Assembly: GCA_018969425.1 (NCBI GenBank)
Contig: JAGWYJ010000022.1
Span: forward strand, 1 to 50,300
DNA length: 50,300 bases
Origin: Alphaproteobacteria bacterium
GTDB taxonomy: Bacteria > Pseudomonadota > Alphaproteobacteria > Caulobacterales > Hyphomonadaceae
Direction of reading: 5' to 3'
The position numbers and the translations under genes were made by a program. Of this stretch, positions 40,779-50,300 are shown in pieces (position 1 is the first letter of the stretch; the number at the start of each line of letters is the position of its first letter). The notes under the pieces are model-generated. The model was not told where the DNA came from. It ran no database searches and saw nothing but the letters and a program-made list of their open reading frames with translations.

Positions 40779-41993
40779 TCACTCGAACAGATTATCGATC
40801 GAGCCCTGATCGATCGCCGCCATGATGGCCTCGGCAAGCCCCTCGCCGTCCGGGCCGACCTCGACGGAGGCCGTCGCCGGACGCGGCGCGCTCGCCGCCG
40901 GCTCGGCCTTTTCGGCGATCCACAGATCGACGACCAGCGCCCCGCCCTCAAGCGCCTTCTTGCGGGCCTGCCACGAGGTGAGCTCCCAGGTGAGCTCCTG
41001 GAGGAACATCGCTCCCTCCCGCCCCTCGCGCATGGCGATCGCGGCCTGCTCAAGACGAGCGGGAATCTGCACGAAGGCGCCCTTGACCGTTGCGAGGATC
41101 CTGTCGCTCACAACCGCGCGTCGAACGGAGCGGAAGCCCGCATGCCTGAGCATCTCCTCGATCTCCGAGGCCATCACCGTCTGCGGTTCAGCCCAGGCGG
41201 AGGCGAAGGCCTCCGGCGGAGTTCGGGCGGTGGTCCGGGAAATGTCGACCACGACCCAGCGCCCACTCTCGGACAAGGCCCTGTAGACGCGAGAGATGAG
41301 ACCGGCCTTGTGATCGGAATAGGCAAAGGCGTCGCAGCTGAGGACGACCCCCATTCCACCCTCCGGAAAGGCCTTGGGACGATCAATATCGCCGGCCATC
41401 GCCTCAACCTCAGGAACAGCAGTCTTGAGAGGTTCCAGACAGCCGGGACGCCACTCTGAAGCAATGATCGGCCGCCCGAACCTGTCGCGACATTCAGCGA
41501 TGAGGGCTGGATCCGCGCCGATAAACCCGACAGCGCCGGCTTTGTCCGGAGCGCCCTCAATGGCGTCCAGAAGGTAAGAATCAAGGGTGAGAGAGCCCGG
41601 CCCGTAACGGCCCTCGCCCCACATCGCTGACAGCGCCCGAAGGCGCGGCCCCGAACTGTCGGGACCCCCTTCAGAGGCGACGGCCCCTGCGGCCTCCGTG
41701 GGCGAGCCGCCCTTGGTCCTCTCCTTGGAACGGGCGGACTTGGAGGCTTTTGGAGCCTTGAGAGCCTTGGGCGGTTTAGCCGGCTTGGACGGCCCGGAGG
41801 ACGCCTCCGGTTCCTCAGACGAAGACGGCGCAGGGGGCGCTTTGACGGCGTCAGGATCATCGGGGTCGTTGGAGTTCGAAGAGGCCGGAGCATAGGCGCG
41901 ACCATCCCACCAGGCGCCGAGGCGACCGGCCAGATCGCCCGCGGCGATCGGAGGAATGAGCTTTTTCACCTGCCCGAGCATGGCCTGGCGCAC
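40779..41993 (-). CDS. Methyltransferase-like protein with low-complexity N-terminal linker
   Basis: A 404-residue protein starting at GTG 41993 (AGGGG 3-5 bases upstream) or ATG 41981. A short N-terminal region (KKLIPPIAAGDLAGRLGAWWDGRAY) is followed by a roughly 80-residue Pro/Lys/Ala/Ser linker with KPPKALKAPKASKSARSKER. The C-terminal part has the order of a class I SAM methyltransferase: AVGFIGADPALIAECRDRFGRPIIASEWRPGC, EAMAGDIDRPKAFPEGGMGVVLSCDAF and LISRVYRALSESGRWVVVDIS. The glycine-rich motif I is not a normal GxGxG (GFIGADPAL), so activity is uncertain. The C-terminus is Ala/Glu-rich. Its substrate is not known. Confidence 0.65.
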   Translation of the reverse strand: MRQAMLGQVKKLIPPIAAGDLAGRLGAWWDGRAYAPASSNSNDPDDPDAVKAPPAPSSSEEPEASSGPSKPAKPPKALKAPKASKSARSKERTKGGSPTEAAGAVASEGGPDSSGPRLRALSAMWGEGRYGPGSLTLDSYLLDAIEGAPDKAGAVGFIGADPALIAECRDRFGRPIIASEWRPGCLEPLKTAVPEVEAMAGDIDRPKAFPEGGMGVVLSCDAFAYSDHKAGLISRVYRALSESGRWVVVDISRTTARTPPEAFASAWAEPQTVMASEIEEMLRHAGFRSVRRAVVSDRILATVKGAFVQIPARLEQAAIAMREGREGAMFLQELTWELTSWQARKKALEGGALVVDLWIAEKAEPAASAPRPATASVEVGPDGEGLAEAIMAAIDQGSIDNLFE

Positions 41994-42104
41994 GCGCCCC
42001 TGACATCAATACAAGCCCGACGGTTAGTCAGCTTTGGTTAAAATACCGTCCCTTTTCTGGGGTCATCCGCCAAAAAACCTGCGCCGAACGCCGCTGCGAC
42101 GATG

Positions 42105-43121
42105 TCAACGGGCGGCGGTCTTCGCCCGGAAGGGAAGCTCGGGCGCAGCCGAGGGGACCGGTTGGGCCGGATCTTCGAGAAACGCGAGCACGTCGCGCCA
42201 GACGTTTTCGGCCTGAAGGTCATTCATCAGCATGTGCAGCCCCCGGCCGTAATAGGCGGTGCGCACATGATCAGGCAGGCGACTGACAGCGCGACGCACG
42301 CCCGCCTCGGGAATGACCTCGTCGCGCGCGCCGTAAAGCAGCAGTGTCGGGATTGCCGGGGGGAGGGCCTCAATCATGCGATCCGCCTCCTCCATGATCG
42401 ACACGACCCCGTAGACGCTGTCGATCCGGGTGCGCTTGAGCACGAAGGGATCGTTCCACATCTCCAGGAGCTTCTCGCGGTTATCCGTGGGCGTTACGCT
42501 GACGCCGCGCGGTGGAACGACGATCCAGTCAGGCCGTATGTGCGCGCTGAGCCACAGGCTCACGCGATAAAGCCCGGGAAGCGCGCCCCATCCCCTGAGA
42601 CCGGGGCCGGAGAGCACCAGGCGGTCCGCCTTTGGGGGCCTCGAAGACGAAAAAGCGGTCATGGCGACGGACGCGCCCATGGATTCTCCAACCACTGCGA
42701 TCGTCGCCTGAGGATGACGACGGCGAGCCGCTTCGACGATCGATCGCAGATCCTCCCGAAGGGCGTCAGGATGAGCCCATACCCCGGGTCGCGGGGATCG
42801 TCCGAACCCTCTCTGATCATAGGCGTAGACAAGGACGCCCCGGGCCGCCCACCACGGGCCGGCCGCCCCGAACGCGCCGGCGTAATCGTTCATTCCGTGG
42901 ACCGCGACAATGACCTTCGAGACCGCCTCATCCGCAACGCCAGGGGGACGCCAGACGGAGAGACCCAGCTTTGCGCCGTCAAAACTCTCGAACCGGTCAG
43001 CATAGATACCCGGCGAGGGAGGGCTCACAGGCCGCAGCGGCCCCTGTCTGACCGGAGCGCAGCCGGCGAGGAGGACCCAGACGCAGATCGTCATGAGCCG
43101 AACGAGCCCTGGTCCCGACAT
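42105..43121 (-). CDS. Lipoprotein alpha/beta hydrolase (lysophospholipase-like)
   Basis: A 338-residue protein. I chose ATG 43121 because AGGAG lies upstream and the leader then ends at lipobox LAGC (Cys21); further upstream in the frame is poor coding sequence. The hydrolase core is VIVAVHGMNDYAG (oxyanion region), YAYDQRGFGRSP, nucleophile Ser147 in VVGESMGAS, LLLYGARDEVIPEAG (Asp) and YGRGLHMLMND (His). This resembles PldB/monoglyceride lipase-type enzymes, acting on membrane lipids or esters. It is divergent from the M28 peptidase gene (151 bases), also a lipoprotein, so they may share regulation. Confidence 0.88.
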   Translation of the reverse strand: MSGPGLVRLMTICVWVLLAGCAPVRQGPLRPVSPPSPGIYADRFESFDGAKLGLSVWRPPGVADEAVSKVIVAVHGMNDYAGAFGAAGPWWAARGVLVYAYDQRGFGRSPRPGVWAHPDALREDLRSIVEAARRRHPQATIAVVGESMGASVAMTAFSSSRPPKADRLVLSGPGLRGWGALPGLYRVSLWLSAHIRPDWIVVPPRGVSVTPTDNREKLLEMWNDPFVLKRTRIDSVYGVVSIMEEADRMIEALPPAIPTLLLYGARDEVIPEAGVRRAVSRLPDHVRTAYYGRGLHMLMNDLQAENVWRDVLAFLEDPAQPVPSAAPELPFRAKTAAR

Positions 43122-43272
43122 CCTTGCCGATCTCCTCTCAAGTCGAACGCCTCGATCATGTCCCGCCCAAGACCGCTGCGTCCAGAGGCGATGCCCATGC
43201 CGGAATGAAAGGCCTTGCCGCATGGACGCGACCCGGTAGTCTGCGCCCCGTATCGCAACCCGGGAAAACGTC

Positions 43273-44973
<1,701 letters not shown>

Positions 44974-44995
44974 CAGTGCGCGACGCCTGAGCCGA

Positions 44996-46759
44996 TCACA
45001 TCCGCTCAGGCGTCGAGATGCCGATCAGATCGAGCGTCCGCTCAAGCTGGTTGAGGGTGGCGAGGGTCAGAGACAGGCGGCCCGCTCGCACGACCTCATC
45101 CTTCTCCGCCAGGATCGGAGCGGCCGCATAAAAGGCCGAGAAGGCCTGAGCCAGCTGATAGGCATGATCGCAGAGAATGTGGGGCATACGCCGTAACGCA
45201 GCTGAGGAGACAGCCTCTGCGAACCCGTCGAGGGACAGGGCCAGCGTCCTTTCGGCCTCCAGGCGGACATCGACAGGACCCGGCTCAACCCCCTCCTCCC
45301 GCGCCCGCCGCACAAGCGACTTCATCCGAACCGCCGCATAAAGAAGGTAAGGACCCGTCTTCCCCTCGAAGGAAATGAAACGGTCGAGGTCGAAGACGTA
45401 ATTGGTGGTTCGGACATTCGACAGATCGGCGAACTTGATCGCAGAGATGGCCACGCGATCGGCGATCAGTCCGATCTCGCTCTCCGCCATACCCTCGCCG
45501 ATCCCGGCTTCCTGAAGTCGCACACGGGCCGCTTCGCGCGCCTGACGAATCAGATCGTGGAGCTTGAGCACGCCTCCCTCGCGTGTCTTGAAGGGCTTCC
45601 CGTCACGCCCGTTCATGGTGCCGAAGCCGATGTGCTCAAGGCGGTCGGCAGGCGTATAACCGGCGATCTCGCTGGCCCGGAACACCTGCTCGAAATGAAG
45701 CGCCTGGCGCTGGTCGACGACATATAAAGTGAGCTCTGGGTCAAACGACTGACGTCGATCCAGAATGGTTCCGAGATCGGTCGCATGATACCCGACGGCG
45801 CCGTCCCGGTTGACGAGCAGAAAGGGCGGCACCTCCCGTGTGTCGCTCTCCCGGGCGACACGAACGATCCACGCCCCCTCATCGAGCACCGCGATCTCAC
45901 GCCGCTTCAGATCATCGACGAGTTCCGGAATGAAAGGCTCGGCGTCGGATTCGCCCTTCCAGAGATCGAATTTGACCCCGAGGTCCGCGCACTCCCGCTC
46001 GAGACCGATCCGCGTGACCTCGCAGAAATGGCGCCAGAGCGCACGATAACCAGGACGACCCGCCTGAAGCTCGGCGGTGGCGGTTCGCGCGGCGGCCCGC
46101 CACGTCTCATCGTCCTTCGCGCGAGCTGAAGCCTGAGGATAGAGCCGCTCGAGATCCTCCATCGTGACAGGACTGACGGACGGATAGGAACCGCTTAAGG
46201 CCGCGTCGAAATACGGAAGATCAGGCTGCTCGCGCGCCGTCTCGATGATCAGGAGACCCATCTGAAGACCCCAGTCTCCCAGATGGACGTCGCTCACCAC
46301 CGTCTCGCCCATGAACCGGAACAGACGCTGCAGGCTGTCGCCTATGATCGTCGATCGAAGATGGCCGATATGCATCGGCTTGGCGACATTCCAGCCACCG
46401 AAGTCGATCATCACGCGGCGAGGCGCCGCGCGATCCGGCGCCCCGGCGCGGGGATCCTCGAGCGTCTCGCTCACGCGCGCATTGAGAGCCCGGGCGCTCA
46501 GGCGCACATTGATGAAACCGGGTCCGGCGGTCTCTGCAGACGCCACAAGATCGCTCGCCCGGAGGGCTGCGACCACCGCGTCGGCGATCTCGCGGGGATT
46601 GCGCTTTGCGGCCTTGGCGGCGGCCATAGCCCCATTGCACTGAAAATCCGCGAGGTCGGGTCGATCAGATCGACGCATCGCTCCGAACCCGGGCTCGAGG
46701 CCCAGGGCGCTGAACGCAGCCCCGGCGACGTCGGTCAGTTGGCCGGCAAGATCTCTCAT
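44996..46759 (-). CDS. argS: Arginyl-tRNA synthetase
   Basis: A 587-residue class I synthetase, normal length. The HIGH motif is His130-Ile-Gly-His133 in KPMHIGHLRSTIIGDS. The KMSKS equivalent is GKPFKTREGGVL, as usual in ArgRS (no canonical KMSKS). Other landmarks are VSDVHLGDWGLQMG, GTILDRRQSFDPELTLYVVDQRQ, and NVRTTNYVFDLDRFISFEGKTGPYLLYA. It charges tRNA-Arg. ATG 46759 is preceded by GGGGA; an upstream GTG at 46792 adds 11 residues without a ribosome site. A small lipoprotein gene lies just upstream on the same strand and could share its promoter. Confidence 0.95.
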   Translation of the reverse strand: MRDLAGQLTDVAGAAFSALGLEPGFGAMRRSDRPDLADFQCNGAMAAAKAAKRNPREIADAVVAALRASDLVASAETAGPGFINVRLSARALNARVSETLEDPRAGAPDRAAPRRVMIDFGGWNVAKPMHIGHLRSTIIGDSLQRLFRFMGETVVSDVHLGDWGLQMGLLIIETAREQPDLPYFDAALSGSYPSVSPVTMEDLERLYPQASARAKDDETWRAAARTATAELQAGRPGYRALWRHFCEVTRIGLERECADLGVKFDLWKGESDAEPFIPELVDDLKRREIAVLDEGAWIVRVARESDTREVPPFLLVNRDGAVGYHATDLGTILDRRQSFDPELTLYVVDQRQALHFEQVFRASEIAGYTPADRLEHIGFGTMNGRDGKPFKTREGGVLKLHDLIRQAREAARVRLQEAGIGEGMAESEIGLIADRVAISAIKFADLSNVRTTNYVFDLDRFISFEGKTGPYLLYAAVRMKSLVRRAREEGVEPGPVDVRLEAERTLALSLDGFAEAVSSAALRRMPHILCDHAYQLAQAFSAFYAAAPILAEKDEVVRAGRLSLTLATLNQLERTLDLIGISTPERM

Positions 46760-46808
46760 CAGGGATTGTCCCCAGCAGGGCGGCTCATTCACTCGTTCCG
46801 GACAGGCG

Positions 46809-47372
46809 TTACTGCACGTTCATCGTGAAGCGTTTGCCCGAACGGTTGAAGGCAAGCTGTTCAGGGGTCAGCTCAAAGCCTACCAGCACCTCGAAATTGG
46901 TGCCCGAAACGGTCTCCGTAGCCCTCGGGATCACGATGCCGGAAATCGTCTCGCGATGACGGATCTCGGTCTCTCCCTTCTTCCAGCGCGCTTCGAAGGA
47001 GAACCGCTCCTTCGCCAGCACGGTGCGGTCGCGACGCGTGACGGTCACGAAGTATTCGTAGGTCCGGCGATCGCCCTGCGCCGCGGGACCCCGGCCAAGA
47101 GCGAAGTCGACCTCAAGCTCCATCGTGATCGGATTGGGACCGACATAGCGACAGAACCCCTTCACGCCCTCGACAATGCCCGTGAACCCCACGGTCTCAT
47201 GCCGCTCTGCGCCGTTGACCTCGACCAGCCTCGAGGCGTCATAAAGCGCCGCCGCCACCGGACAGGGACCCACATTCGGCCTCGAATCGAGCTGTTCGCC
47301 GAGCTGACAGGAGGCGAGCCCCATCGCCAGACCGGCCCCAGCGGTCAATCTCGCCAGAAGATTGAGTGTCAC
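46809..47372 (-). CDS. Lipoprotein of unknown function
   Basis: A 187-residue protein. The start is a GTG (47372) with GAGGA 8 bases upstream, and the leader ends in LASC (Cys22), a lipobox. The mature chain contains CPVAAALYDASRLVEVNG, FTGIVEGVKGFCRYVG and EVDFALGRGPAAQGDRRTYEYFVTVTRRDRTVLAKERFSF, ending in beta-like ISGIVIPRATETVSGTNFEVLVGFELTPEQLAFNR. No family is recognised; it looks like a small secreted beta-sandwich. It is read leftward, 49 bases upstream of argS, and may be co-transcribed with it. It is divergent from ispH. Confidence 0.78.
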   Translation of the reverse strand: MTLNLLARLTAGAGLAMGLASCQLGEQLDSRPNVGPCPVAAALYDASRLVEVNGAERHETVGFTGIVEGVKGFCRYVGPNPITMELEVDFALGRGPAAQGDRRTYEYFVTVTRRDRTVLAKERFSFEARWKKGETEIRHRETISGIVIPRATETVSGTNFEVLVGFELTPEQLAFNRSGKRFTMNVQ

Positions 47373-47520
47373 GCGCTTGTCCTCTTGTCTCAGGCACTGT
47401 CCGGACTTTCGCCCGGGCCGTGCGATCTGATAGAGTGTTCTGATAGCCCCGAAACGCCGGCCGGCGCAACGGCGCCGCCCAGCAGAGCTCCCTCCTCCGG
47501 CCATCAGGACCCATCCGCCC

Positions 47521-48480
47521 TTGACCGACCCCTCAGAGCCGCGCCCTCTCACCATCCTTCTGGCGGCCCCGCGGGGCTTCTGCGCCGGGGTCGATCGGGC
47601 GATCCAGATCGTCGAACAGGCGCTCCTCAAATGGGGCCGGCCCGTCTATGTGCGCCACGAGATCGTCCACAACGCCCATGTGGTGAAACGGCTCGAGGAC
47701 ATGGGGGCTGTCTTTGTCGAGGAGCTGGAGGACTGTCCGGAGGACCGTCCGGTGATCTTCTCAGCCCATGGGGTCCCCCGGTCCGTGCCTGCGGAAGCCC
47801 GCCGGCGCAACATGATCTTCGTCGACGCCACCTGCCCGCTGGTCTCCAAAGTCCACATGGAAGCCCAGCGGCACGCAAGAAACGGTCTTCACACGCTTCT
47901 GATCGGCCATGACGGCCATCCCGAGGTGGTCGGCACCATGGGACAGACAGAGCCCGGATCCATGACCCTCATCGAGACGGTCGCTGACGCCGAGGCGTTT
48001 GTTCCGGAGGATCCGACCAGGCTCGCCTACGTCACCCAGACCACCCTTTCGGTCGACGACACCGCCGGCATCGTCGCGGCGCTCCGGCGCCGTTTTCCGA
48101 ACCTCGCCGAGCCCCGAAAGGACGATATCTGCTATGCGACCACCAATCGTCAGGAGGCGGTGCGGGCGTTCGCCGCACGCTCGGACCTCGTCCTCGTCAT
48201 CGGGGCGGCGAATTCCTCGAATTCTGTCCGCCTGGTCGAAGTCGCCGAGCGTGCGGGAACCCCTTCGGCGCGCCTGATCGCTTCGGCCGAAGACATAGAC
48301 TGGTCGTGGCTCGAAGGAGTGAGCGTCCTTGGCCTGACCGCAGGCGCATCCGCGCCCGAAAGCCTCGTTCAGGGAGTGATCTCCGCATGCCGGACCCGCT
48401 TTGCGGTGTCGGTGGAGGATGTCGTCACCGCCCGGGAGGATGTCGTGTTCCGCACCCCGCGAATTCTCGAGACGCCCTGA
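47521..48480 (+). CDS. ispH: 4-hydroxy-3-methylbut-2-enyl diphosphate reductase
   Basis: A 319-residue enzyme, the last step of the MEP isoprenoid pathway, making IPP and DMAPP from HMBPP with a [4Fe-4S] cluster. The three cluster cysteines are Cys21 ([13 protein letters not shown]), Cys105 ([11 protein letters not shown]) and Cys204 ([10 protein letters not shown]). [31 protein letters not shown] and [13 protein letters not shown] are also as expected. The start is TTG 47521, with AGGA about 10 bases upstream. ispH is followed 100 bases on by thrB, an order I know to be common in Alphaproteobacteria. Confidence 0.96.
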   Translation: MTDPSEPRPLTILLAAPRGFCAGVDRAIQIVEQALLKWGRPVYVRHEIVHNAHVVKRLEDMGAVFVEELEDCPEDRPVIFSAHGVPRSVPAEARRRNMIFVDATCPLVSKVHMEAQRHARNGLHTLLIGHDGHPEVVGTMGQTEPGSMTLIETVADAEAFVPEDPTRLAYVTQTTLSVDDTAGIVAALRRRFPNLAEPRKDDICYATTNRQEAVRAFAARSDLVLVIGAANSSNSVRLVEVAERAGTPSARLIASAEDIDWSWLEGVSVLGLTAGASAPESLVQGVISACRTRFAVSVEDVVTAREDVVFRTPRILETP

Positions 48481-48579
48481 GCGGCCCCACGGAACCGTTC
48501 ATTGTCCGGAACATCCCCAAAACGCCGCCCGCTCCTCTCCCGCCTTGCGCCGGCGAGGACGAGGCCCTAACCCTTCCCC

Positions 48580-49548
48580 ATGGCCGTCTACACCGACATC
48601 GATGATGCGACCCTCGCTGAGGCTCTGGAGGCCTACGACCTAGGCCGGCCAGTGGCGTTCAAAGGCATCGCCGAGGGCGTTGAAAACTCTAATTTCATGC
48701 TCGAGACCGAAACCGGCCGCTTCATCCTGACCCTGTTCGAGAAGCGCGTCCGCCGGGAGGACCTTCCCTTCTTCATGGGCATGATGGGACATCTCGCCCA
48801 TAAGGGGTTTCCCGCGCCGCGACCCGTCGCGGCGCGCGACGGGGAGGTCATCCGCACGATCGCCGGCCGGCCGGCGGTTATCTGCACCTTCCTGAACGGC
48901 ATGAGCCCCCGCAGGCCCGACGTCGCCCAGTGCCGCATTCTGGGCGCAGGTCTCGCGCGGTTTCACGCAGCCCTTTCGGATTTCGAGGGCGTGCGGACCA
49001 ATAACCTCTCCCTGTCGGCCTGGCCGACCCTGTTCGCCGGCAGGTCCGGAGAGGCCGACCGCCTCTCCAAAGGTCTCGCCGATCATATCTCTTCCGATCT
49101 CAGGGCGCTCCAGGCCGCATGGCCGGCGGACCTTCCACGTGGGGCGATCCACGCCGACCTTTTCCCGGACAACGCCTTCTTTCTCGGCGGCGAACTCTCA
49201 GGGGTGATAGACTTCTATTTCGCCTGCACGGACTTCCTCGCCTACGACATCGCCGTCTGCCTGAACGCCTGGGCCTTCGAACCCCGGGGGGAGTACAACA
49301 TCACCCGCGGACGCGCCCTTCTGGCCGGCTATGAAAGTCTTCGTCCGCTCACCCCCGCCGAACGGATCGCTCTGCCCGTGCTCGCCAGGGGCGCAGCCCT
49401 TCGATTCTTTCTGACCCGCCTTGTCGACTGGGCCGAGACGCCCGCTGACGCATTGGTCAGGCCGCACAACCCGATGGACTACGCGGAACGGCTCGGCTTT
49501 CATCGCCAGGCCGAAGGTCCCGCAGATTATGGTCTCAACATCTCCTGA
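48580..49548 (+). CDS. thrB: Homoserine kinase (APH-like type)
   Basis: A 322-residue enzyme of the aminoglycoside-phosphotransferase-like homoserine kinase type found in Alphaproteobacteria, distinct from the GHMP kinase ThrB. It begins MAVYTDIDDATLAEALEAYDLG. The glycine-rich part is FKGIAEGVENSNFML, with FILTLFEKRV as the ATP-lysine-like strand. The catalytic loop is AIHADLFPDNAFF and the metal site is GVIDFYFACTDF. It phosphorylates homoserine on the way to threonine. It follows ispH on the same strand; a strong terminator follows at 49587. The usual downstream gene rnhA is absent. Confidence 0.93.
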   Translation: MAVYTDIDDATLAEALEAYDLGRPVAFKGIAEGVENSNFMLETETGRFILTLFEKRVRREDLPFFMGMMGHLAHKGFPAPRPVAARDGEVIRTIAGRPAVICTFLNGMSPRRPDVAQCRILGAGLARFHAALSDFEGVRTNNLSLSAWPTLFAGRSGEADRLSKGLADHISSDLRALQAAWPADLPRGAIHADLFPDNAFFLGGELSGVIDFYFACTDFLAYDIAVCLNAWAFEPRGEYNITRGRALLAGYESLRPLTPAERIALPVLARGAALRFFLTRLVDWAETPADALVRPHNPMDYAERLGFHRQAEGPADYGLNIS

Positions 49549-49586
49549 CCGCCTGTCCTCTTCTTGAATTCCCCAAGAAGGCGCAT

Positions 49587-49607
49587 CGCTGATTTTGCAG
49601 CGTTTTT
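49587..49607 (+). terminator. Rho-independent terminator after thrB
   Basis: CGCTG (49587-49591), loop ATTTTG, CAGCG (49598-49602), then TTTTT (49603-49607). The stem is only 5 bp but pairs perfectly and the T-run follows directly. It lies 39 bases after the thrB stop and ends the ispH-thrB unit. There is no matching T-run for the opposite strand. Confidence 0.65.
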
Positions 49608-49672
49608 GCGTCAGGAGACTCGCACCTTCTGTACCAGAAATGGCAGTCCGCTTCTGTACTCGGCAGGGCGGC

Positions 49673-49943
49673 TCAGCTCGGGCTCTTTCGCTTCGATTTG
49701 CGCGGCAACGGATCATACCAATCCTCGCGCTTCATGTCCCAAATCGCCCAGTCCCAGCCGGTATCGAAGTTCGATCGATTGACGCCGAGATTTTCCTTCG
49801 CCCACGCGAAGAGCTCATCCGTCGTTGCGGGGCCTGGGCGCGCCAGAAAGCATCAGCGTCTTCAGCCAATCCCTGCACCGCGCCGCACGCTCCACCGCAG
49901 CAGCCGCGGAGACTTTTCGCGCATCCTCTTCGTCCGCGCTCAT
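49673..49943 (-). pseudogene. Small gene after the DUF4143 gene, split by a one-base frameshift
   Basis: The start ATG (49943) overlaps the DUF4143 stop as ATGA. The first frame reads MSADEEDARKVSAAAAVERAARCR...LMLSGAPRP and then stops. The next frame continues as TTDELFAWAKENLGVN...WDWAIWDMKREDWYDPLPRKS to a stop at 49673. The total of 271 bases is one more than a multiple of three. Removing one G from the GGGG run at 49829-49832 would join both parts into an 89-residue protein. Either the gene is broken or the run carries a sequencing error. Function is unknown; linkage suggests it works with the ATPase. Confidence 0.6.
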
Positions 49944-50300
49944 CCACGCGTTCTCTCGGACAGAATTGTCGCGAGGTCTCGCAAACCTATCGCTTCAACG
50001 CCATTGCCCTTCGCGTATCGTTCGTGTCCGCCGTACACGATGTAGGCGCGCGATGGCTGCACGTCCTCCATCGCCGCGTGGAAACCCTTCTCGATCTTTG
50101 GCGCGCTTGATCGCTTGATTTCGATTGCCCAGCGCTCGCCGCCGGGCATGTCCAGTAGGAGATCCAGTTCGGCGCCGGCGGACGTCCTGTAGAAGCTCGC
50201 ATCCGTGCGCGGCGGCGCCACGCTGATGAGCGTTTCGATCACATGTCCTTCCCAGCTTCCGCCAGCGACTGGGTGACCGAGGACGTCATCAAGAGTGTCG
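49940..50300 (-). CDS. C-terminal part of an ATP-binding protein with DUF4143 domain (partial, runs off right edge)
   Basis: At least 120 residues are open to the right edge. The visible part reads LDDVLGHPVAGGSWEGHVIETL, then SFYRTSAGAELDLLLDMPGGERWAIEIKRS and EDVQPSRAYIVYGGHERYAKGNGV. This is the C-terminal DUF4143 region, which holds a PD-(D/E)xK-like core (E-L-D-L-L then I-E-I-K), normally fused to an N-terminal AAA ATPase domain that would lie beyond 50300. Proteins of this type are common in mobile or accessory DNA. The stop overlaps the start of a small downstream gene. Confidence 0.85.
   Translation of the reverse strand, partial: DTLDDVLGHPVAGGSWEGHVIETLISVAPPRTDASFYRTSAGAELDLLLDMPGGERWAIEIKRSSAPKIEKGFHAAMEDVQPSRAYIVYGGHERYAKGNGVEAIGLRDLATILSERTRG

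Noticed and set aside
42102-43208. Open frame of 368 codons on the plus strand.
   Set aside because: Antisense to the alpha/beta hydrolase, whose catalytic triad and lipobox are intact; the plus-strand product is basic and has no recognisable domain.

Overview
This is a GC-rich, densely coded chromosomal window with no rRNA, tRNA, CRISPR array or insertion sequence that I could find. The gene content points to an alphaproteobacterium. Indicators are the ispH-thrB pair, a DUF2336 protein, an alpha-2-macroglobulin/PBP1C pair, a stand-alone Hpt protein, a degenerate EAL protein, a CaiB/BaiF CoA-transferase and an acyl-CoA dehydrogenase. A Caulobacterales/Hyphomonadales/Parvularculales-type lineage is my best guess, but this is inference from content and not a search result.

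Layout. 1-5562, leftward: partial glutathione S-transferase, secreted protein of unknown function, SUMF1-like exported protein, MarR regulator and a Tat-type nitroreductase behind a clear promoter carrying TTGATATC operators. 5792-11378, rightward: secreted MORN-repeat protein, overlapping secreted protein with FW-type repeats and an LNNTSA tract, then an overlapping LuxR-type response regulator and 7TM-like histidine kinase. This is the least familiar locus and the main candidate for an undescribed envelope-sensing unit. 11451-12626: MFS exporter. 12990-20046: lipoprotein alpha-2-macroglobulin and PBP1C. 20088-21683: glucose-6-phosphate isomerase. 21956-25694: PH-like membrane protein, caspase-like secreted protein, and a divergent secreted protein with a peptidoglycan-binding-like C-terminus.

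25830-28681: FMN-dependent lactate dehydrogenase, lipoprotein cytochrome c and serine hydrolase. 28885-34025: class II aldolase, NAD kinase, Hpt protein, Nudix hydrolase, degenerate EAL protein and DUF2336 protein, a group rich in signalling proteins. 34141-39447: CoA-transferase, lytic transglycosylase, small protein, acyl-CoA dehydrogenase, glycine-oxidase-like flavoprotein and another small protein. 39725-44973: DUF4097-like exported protein with a GntR/YtrA-like operator, an intergenic region with a perfect 20-bp palindrome, a methyltransferase-like protein, and divergent lipoproteins (alpha/beta hydrolase and M28 peptidase). 44996-49548: argS, a lipoprotein, ispH and thrB, ending in a rho-independent terminator. 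The right edge holds a partial DUF4143 ATPase gene, coupled by ATGA to a small gene carrying a one-base frameshift.

Functionally the window mixes housekeeping genes (argS, ispH, thrB, pgi, nadK) with many exported or envelope proteins. Several adjacent genes are joined by 4- to 17-base overlaps (MORN/FW-repeat, response regulator/kinase, macroglobulin/PBP1C, nitroreductase/MarR, DUF4143/small protein), so these pairs are probably co-translated.
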